A DNA stretch of 64,000 bases, from assembly GCA_030062745.1 (NCBI GenBank), contig CP099851.1, positions 6,015,661-6,079,660 of the forward strand, given 5' to 3'. The stretch comes from Capitulum mitella. Lineage: Eukaryota; Arthropoda; Thecostraca; Pollicipedomorpha; Pollicipedidae. The notes beneath the pieces were generated by a model. That model was given only the letters and a program-made list of their open reading frames with translations, was not told the origin of the DNA and did not search any database. Below, in pieces: positions 58,871 through 64,000 of the stretch. The position numbers were made by a program, and so were the translations under genes. How positions within the stretch are numbered: position 1 is the stretch's first letter; each line of letters opens with the position of its first letter.

Positions 58871-61800
58871 CCACGCCTCGCCGTCGCCTAGCCTCAGCGC
58901 GTGCCACGCGGCCTCGGCCGCCGCCTGAGGCGTGTACCCGACGACCCTGGAGCCGGGCAGCGGACGGACGCCGGCCGGCCGGGCCAGCTCCGTCACGCGC
59001 CGCTCGATCGTCACGGTCGGCGTGACGAAGCCGCCCAGCACAGGCTCGGCGGCGGTGCCGGTCGGCTCCGGCAGGATGTCCACGTTGCAGGCCACCTCCA
59101 CGCGGCCGCGGTGGGCGAACGCCATCGCCTGCACGCCTGCACGGTCAGACGGCGGTCTCAGAAAACACCCGGAAGGACGGCGATGTGCAGCTAGGACGGC
59201 GGTGTGTCGCTGGGGCGGGAGGGGGGGGGGAGTGTACCGCTGGAACGCGAGTGCACTGCTAAAACGTAGGTGGCCGTCGCTGGCGGTAGTGGACAGGTGG
59301 TGGCATATCTACTCCAGTGCGTACAATGGCAGCTGCTGCGCCTTCACGCTCGTCTGGGCACCTCGGTCAGCATAAACAATCATATGCGGTGTCGGGATAT
59401 ACGGAAACAACTAAAAATGTCTACGGGCGATTAGTCCTGTGCGGTAAATTCATTATGACTGCCGTGTTTTACGTCGCATCGTGTGATGGTGCTTTGGCAT
59501 GTCTGCCAGCACGATGCTTCCAGAATACTGATTGTTAACGATAAGTCTGGTACGCAAAAGGAAGCATCATGTGAATAACTCACGTTAAAAAACTAGTCAT
59601 TTTACCTACTCGAAAACAGCGCTACCGTAGGTGGTAAGAGGAACTGAGGTTAAGTTTATTTCTAAGCCATAACATTAACATTAATCTTATTAGCATATAA
59701 ACTTTCCCCTTAAAGCAGTGCAGCCACCGAATGCCGTAGCTTCAAGAAACTTAAGGGGGCGTATTTTTCCGCATCACTACGTCGGAGGGACGAATTCAGC
59801 ACGAAGTCACCAGACGAGACTGTCGTACCTGGCAATCCTCCTGGTGTCTTGCCGCGTATTTTGTGCGCGATGGACTGGCCTAGCTTCAGATCACTACTGT
59901 CTAGCGTCACATTGTAGTTGGTCATGTACGGTATGGCACCAAAACCTGAAAAATATACCAAGGAATGTCATGTACTCTCGCCACAAATCTTTTTGTTTGC
60001 GCCCCCCCCCCCGCAAGCCCGCCCCCCACCAACCGCATATACACAAAACACATTACAGGATGGAGTATCCAAGCGCCGTTGCACTTCAGTGGCAACTGTC
60101 GTCGCCATAATGCGCGCCCTGCCAACTGAATCCCTCCATTCCGTGCGCCCGTGCCAGCTCAGCTGACCTGTGGCTCCGAGTCGGGAGTCATGCCTGCTCT
60201 GCTGACCTGTGACTCTGGGCTGGAAGTCGTGCCACTTTGCTGACCTGTGACTCCGAGTCGGGAGTCATGCCTGCTCTGCTGACCTGTGACTCTGGGCTGG
60301 AAGTCGTGCCACTCTGCTGACCTGTGACTCCGAGTCGGGAGCCATGCTTGCTCTGCTGACCTGTGACTCTGGGTTGGGAGTAATGCCACTCTGCTGACCT
60401 GTGACTCCGAGTCGGGAGTCGGGGGCGCCGACGTCCACCTGGCCTAGCTCCGGAGTGCGGTCGAACCAGCCGAGTTGGCGCCGCCTGAGCGGCAGACTGC
60501 GCCGCAGAGGGTCGGCGGCGCCGAACCAGAATCCGGCCGAGCCGGGCACCTCGGCCGTCAGACGCAGGCCCACGGCTGTAGGGCAGCGGCACACAGGGAC
60601 TCAACCGGGGCTCAGGGCTGTACAGCAGCGGCACACAGGGACTCAGGACGGGTCTCAGGGCTGTACAGCAGCGGCACGCAGGAGCTCAGCACGGGTCTCA
60701 CGGCTGTACAGCAGCGGCACACAGGAGCTCAGCATGGGTCTCACAGCCGTACAGCAGCGGCACACAGGAGCTCAGCATGGGTCTCACGGCTGTACAGCAG
60801 CGGCACACAGGGACTCAGGACGGGTCTGACGGCTGTACAGCGGCGGCACACAGGGACTCAGGACGGATCTCAGGGCTGTACAGCAGCGGCACACAGCTCA
60901 GCACGGGTCTGACGGCTGTACAGCAGCGGCACACAGGAGCTCAGCACGGGTCTCACGGCTGTACAGCAGCAGCACACAGGGACTCAGGACGGGTCTCAGG
61001 GCTGTACAGCAGCGGCACACAGGAGCTCATCACGGGTCTCCGATCTCCCGGCCCTCGTAATGGTGGCTGGCCCAGCCACCCTCGCATTCGTGGGAGGTGG
61101 GGGTGATGGGTTCCAGTCCCCAATCCAACTTCTGATCCCCGGGATGGAACCAAATCAACTTGGCCATTGGCATGCCCACGTAATCACTGTCTGTCGAAAT
61201 GACTATGCCAAACGACTATGCTAATGCTCACTCTACACTCAGTACAGCTGGGCCTACAAGCCAAGCTCCAAAACAACCACTCGTGCGCTTTTCACGGAAC
61301 AAACTACAACATTCCAAAACATCGGACTTGCTCCACTCTCATTCAAGAGGAAGAACAAAACGGCAGCCAGCTTGACAATAACTACGCCGCAGTTGCACAG
61401 AAAAGACAGGAGCTCGCAGTGAAATCTGAGTTCACTCTTCACATAAACAGAACCTACAACCTCCTCACCCCATCATCCACAAACGTGTCCCCTTCGTCGC
61501 CCACTAGCATGCGCGGCTATCAACCGCGTATGCTTGGCAATGCACAGTCTCCAACACAGAAACCGACTCACCTCTGGCCAGCGCGCCGCACTCGTCCAGC
61601 GTGGTGTCCGCCGCCAGAGGGTGGACGGGCACCAGGTCGACGGCGCCCAGCCGGGGGTGGCCGCCCCGCTGGTGGTTCAGGTCGATCAGGCCGCACGCCG
61701 AGCGGCACAGGGCCAGCACGCTGGCGCCTGGTCGGACACCCCTGCACCGTCAGACGGCTGACCACGGCACCGCACGGGTCGGACGGCGTCGTCCTCTGGC

Positions 61801-62479
61801 GGTTCTCGAGTGATCGCGCAGTTGGCACGCACCCGAACCACACTAGCTAATCCGCAGAGACGATCTCAAACTGCTGCCAGCCAGAGCCTCTGATGAAGCC
61901 AGGGCTGGGAAACTTCAAACTCAGATTCATTTAAAAGCTCTGCCAATAAACGAATTTTCACGAAACAAAAAGATTAAGCCAGTTCCAATACCGAACATTC
62001 TGGCTTGATGGTAAGTGAAATGAGACTCATCAGCAATGACAGTAATGGTGGGCTGCTCCATCTAAAGCATCAGCAATTCTTGACTGAGACGACTCCATCA
62101 CTGAGACGAGTCTGGCCGTTCAACAGCTCTATGACCAATCAAGCCTTCCTCAGTCCTTCGTCCCCTTACCCAGGGTGACTTGAGGTGCAGCGACCGTGAT
62201 CACAGTGCGGTCGTAGTCCTCATCGGAAAAGATGCTCAGCACCGTTGCGGCCGCCCGCAGGCCATGCTCTCCCATCAGACGCCGGGCGGTGGACGCGTCA
62301 CAGAGCGCTGGCTCGAGGCCCTGCTCCAGCTCTGATGTCACCTGGAGCGCCGCAGAGGCCATCTGGTGGACGGCTGCTGGCTGCCGGCCGCAGGAGACGT
62401 TCACCAGGCATGCAGCCAACTTCAGGTGGCTAGAAGGCAGCACCTGCAGGCCAAGCAAAGAAGGTAAGAGGGTGCACAT
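58844..62479 (-). CDS. FTCDNL1: Formiminotransferase N/C-subdomain protein, FTCDNL1-like
   Basis: The family is related to the formiminotransferase half of FTCD, the folate-linked enzyme of histidine breakdown; whether these stand-alone proteins are active is uncertain. Five exons with matching phases are seen: 62,443-62,170 (LKLAACLVNVSCG ... ATVLSIFSDEDYDRTVITVA; donor CTGG|GTAAGG); 61,727-61,572 (ASVLALCRSACGLIDLNHQ ... GHPRLGAVDLVPVHPL ... LDECGALAR; GAG|GTGAGT); 60,575-60,399 (VGLRLTAEVPGSAGFWFG ... RRRQLGWFDR ... RLGVTG; ACAG|GTCAGC); 59,945-59,829 (FGAIPYMTNYNVTLDSSDL; CCAG|GTACGA); 59,136-58,844 (VQAMAFAHRGRVEVACNVD ... GSRVVGYTPQAAAEAAW ... GAHLM stop). His-x-R-x-GAVDLVP and the Asn/Asp-rich strands fit the fold. 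The first exon could start at the in-frame ATG 62,479, but CTTTGCTTGGCCTGCAG before 62,443 looks like an acceptor, so a small upstream exon may be missing. The protein is about 335-350 residues. Confidence 0.88.
60163..60425 (-). repeat. 38/39 bp minisatellite made of copies of a 5' splice site
   Basis: About 6.5 units of alternating 39 and 38 bp (77 bp dimer) extend from the end of FTCDNL1-like exon 3 into the intron. In minus sense the unit contains CCCGACTCGGAGTCACAGGT then CAGCAGAG; the first unit is the true donor GTCACAG|GTCAGC. Each following unit keeps CACAGGTCAGCAG, so six decoy donors with the same sequence follow the real one. Confidence 0.92.
60571..61040 (-). repeat. 43 bp minisatellite made of copies of a 3' splice site
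   Basis: Eleven units of 43 bp (one of 40) lie directly upstream, in minus sense, of FTCDNL1-like exon 3. In minus sense a unit reads GTGTGCCGCTGTACAGCC(C/G)T and then GAGACCCGT(C/G)CTGA. The terminal unit contains the real acceptor CCGCTGCCCTACAG|CC, and nearly all the others keep GCTGTACAG. Two sub-variants (gggactcaggac versus ggagctcagcac, plus sense) are interspersed. Confidence 0.92.
61050..61170 (+). repeat. Possible tRNA-derived SINE fragment
   Basis: The plus strand reads GGTGGCTGGCCCAGCCACC, then GGGTGATGGGTTCCAGTCCC, the second resembling a polymerase III B box (GGTTCNANNC). It lies in the intron next to the 43 bp minisatellite. There is no second copy in the window, so this stays tentative. 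The remainder of the intron to 61,571 has no feature. Confidence 0.3.
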
Positions 62480-64000
62480 TTTGCCTCAAATTCCAGAGTC
62501 CAGCACACTCTGTTCACTAACCAGTAATGTCCACAACTTAACAACCTGTATATGAAAATTTCCTGAAATCTTCTGGATCTGCAACAGCTAATCCACTTTT
62601 TAACCCCTCCCAGACAAAGGCAGTGGATGTCATCCCCCAGCATTGTTTCTTTGACTATGGCACTATGGGGCAAGGCAGTGCTGTGAAAGTGAGCATAATT
62701 AATGATACATTCATTGTGCATGTTTTGAAAAAAAACAGTGGCCCCAGGCCACCTCAGGTCACCACGATATGACATCATTACTGATGCAGCATGGTTTTTG
62801 TGCCAAATGCCAGTGTTTGCCATTTTAGGGTAAAGGTTCTGCATAAAGGCCAGCATAAGATGCAGTTCACATTCACACTGGTTCAGAATTATAGTCAACA
62901 TATAAATAGGACATTTTGGATAGGTCTTTCCAATTTTTTTCCTTTTCAAGATCAAATGAGGTCAGTGACCTAAGATGACCTTTACTGACCTTGGAATGCT
63001 TCTGCACTAATTTTGGGTGCTGGATATGGCAAGTGAGACCATTTCAGGCCTAACTGGCCCCAAATGTGTTGTTTCCTTACTCTGGAGAATCAACTTATAG
63101 TCCTAAGCATAGAGTCTAACATGACCTAGGTCACTGGTTCACCTGATGGGGTCAAATGGGGCACTGTTCGATTCCTTGGGCACACAGCTATTGATTGCCT
63201 TATGACTCTTAGTGTTATCTCACTTTGGGGCCAGATGGCAAGGGGGATGCCTACCAAACACCTCACTATCAGTGTGAGTGAGAATCCCTTCCATCTGGTG
63301 AGGATTAACCATACCATTAGTTTCTACTGCAAATGCAGTAAGGTGGATGACACCTGTACAGTCTGCTCCCAGTACAGCCTGTTTTGCAACACAAAACTTT
63401 TTCTGCATGGTAAGGGCCCTAATGATATTTAAGACATGTCAAATGTCATGTGACATTCAATAAATGGGAGCTGGTAAGTGTACATTTAGCTCCAGAAATG
63501 TACACTTACCAGATGCCATTTTAGGAGACCTTTGTTCATTCACCTGGAATTTTGGTGTTACATCCTTCACATCATGTCCAGTTTCCACGTACTGCAGAGT
63601 TCATATCCTTCCTCCATTTCCCAAATACATCATATGCACCATAATATAAACAAAATGCATCAGGTTTACCTACATTATCATAACTCCTAGTACAGGGCCA
63701 AGTTTTGCTGCACCAAAAATGGTTTCATGCCCTTACATTTCATTTCTTAAAATTTGCAGCTACGATTACCGACCAAAACTTGAAAGAGAGGGTTACTGAT
63801 CGACCAGGTATAAAGTTCTCCCATGTAATCAGTTTTCTGCACATCAGTACCTTATCAATCATTGTTTCTTGCTACTACTTATCCATTAATTCGCCAGCCA
63901 CCACGAGTACAAAGATTAGGACATTATTAACCTGCCCACAAGCTCTTTGACATCAGTCTTGATTTTTTGTTGCCGTATTTTAGTTTTCCACGATGCTTCG
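62480..64000. other. 5' side of the FTCDNL1-like gene, possible TTAA element start
   Basis: No further exon is found. TTAACCCCTCCCAGACAAAGG at 62,600 resembles the start of the TTAA elements, and the sequence that follows has the same GACCT/AGGTCA texture (62,750-63,130), but I see no matching right end. Confidence 0.35.
63471..63512. repeat. Perfect 17 bp inverted repeat with 8 bp loop
   Basis: CTGGTAAGTGTACATTT at 63,471-63,487 is followed after 8 bases by its exact reverse complement at 63,496-63,512. It would form a strong hairpin in RNA or a cruciform in DNA. The flanking AATGGGAG / TGCCATT extend the pairing imperfectly. Confidence 0.85.

Noticed and set aside
60401-61106. Plus-strand frames of 109-145 codons
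   Set aside because: They arise from the 43 bp minisatellite (repeated GCTAAAHR-type peptides).

Overview
This window looks like a stretch of an invertebrate animal nuclear genome, probably an arthropod or other protostome (low confidence on the group). Coding sequence is split into short exons with GT-AG (one GC-AG) junctions whose phases match. There are no bacterial operons. Decayed eukaryotic transposons (a Penelope-like element, LINE ORF1, TTAA-flanked and hAT-like non-autonomous elements, a tRNA-derived SINE) fill much of the rest.

Layout. 0-3.1 kb: a Penelope-like retroelement whose 5' half lies on the minus strand and whose 3' half lies on the plus strand. 3.4-21 kb: mostly non-coding, with two copies of a 1.2 kb element ending in TTAA, a LINE ORF1 fragment, a SINE, and small inverted repeats. 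21.3-26.3 kb: a large minus-strand gene encoding a Ser/Gln-rich repeat protein with a basic coiled coil and an acidic Ser-rich tail; its reading frame is broken at three GC-rich points. 28.4-30.2 kb: exons of an unrecognised single-pass membrane protein (minus). 31.7 kb: one possible first exon. 32-47 kb: mainly repeats, including a 1.16 kb second TTAA family and a nested insertion of one TTAA family inside the other. 47.8-48.5 kb: a complete gamma-glutamylaminecyclotransferase (GGACT-like) gene (plus). 49.7-56.0 kb: the 3' five exons of an unrecognised alpha-helical, Armadillo-like gene (minus). 58.8-62.5 kb: a formiminotransferase-N/C subdomain gene resembling FTCDNL1 (minus), nearly complete.

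The most striking pattern is that exon borders of three genes (membrane-protein gene, Armadillo-like gene, FTCDNL1-like gene) are themselves the seed of tandem minisatellites. Units of 28-50 bp carry copies of the real 3' splice site, the real 5' splice site, or the final codons plus stop codon. I count at least eight clear cases plus two weaker ones in about 33 kb. Many long open frames in the six-frame translation are only these minisatellites. No operon-like cooperation is expected; the genes appear functionally unrelated.
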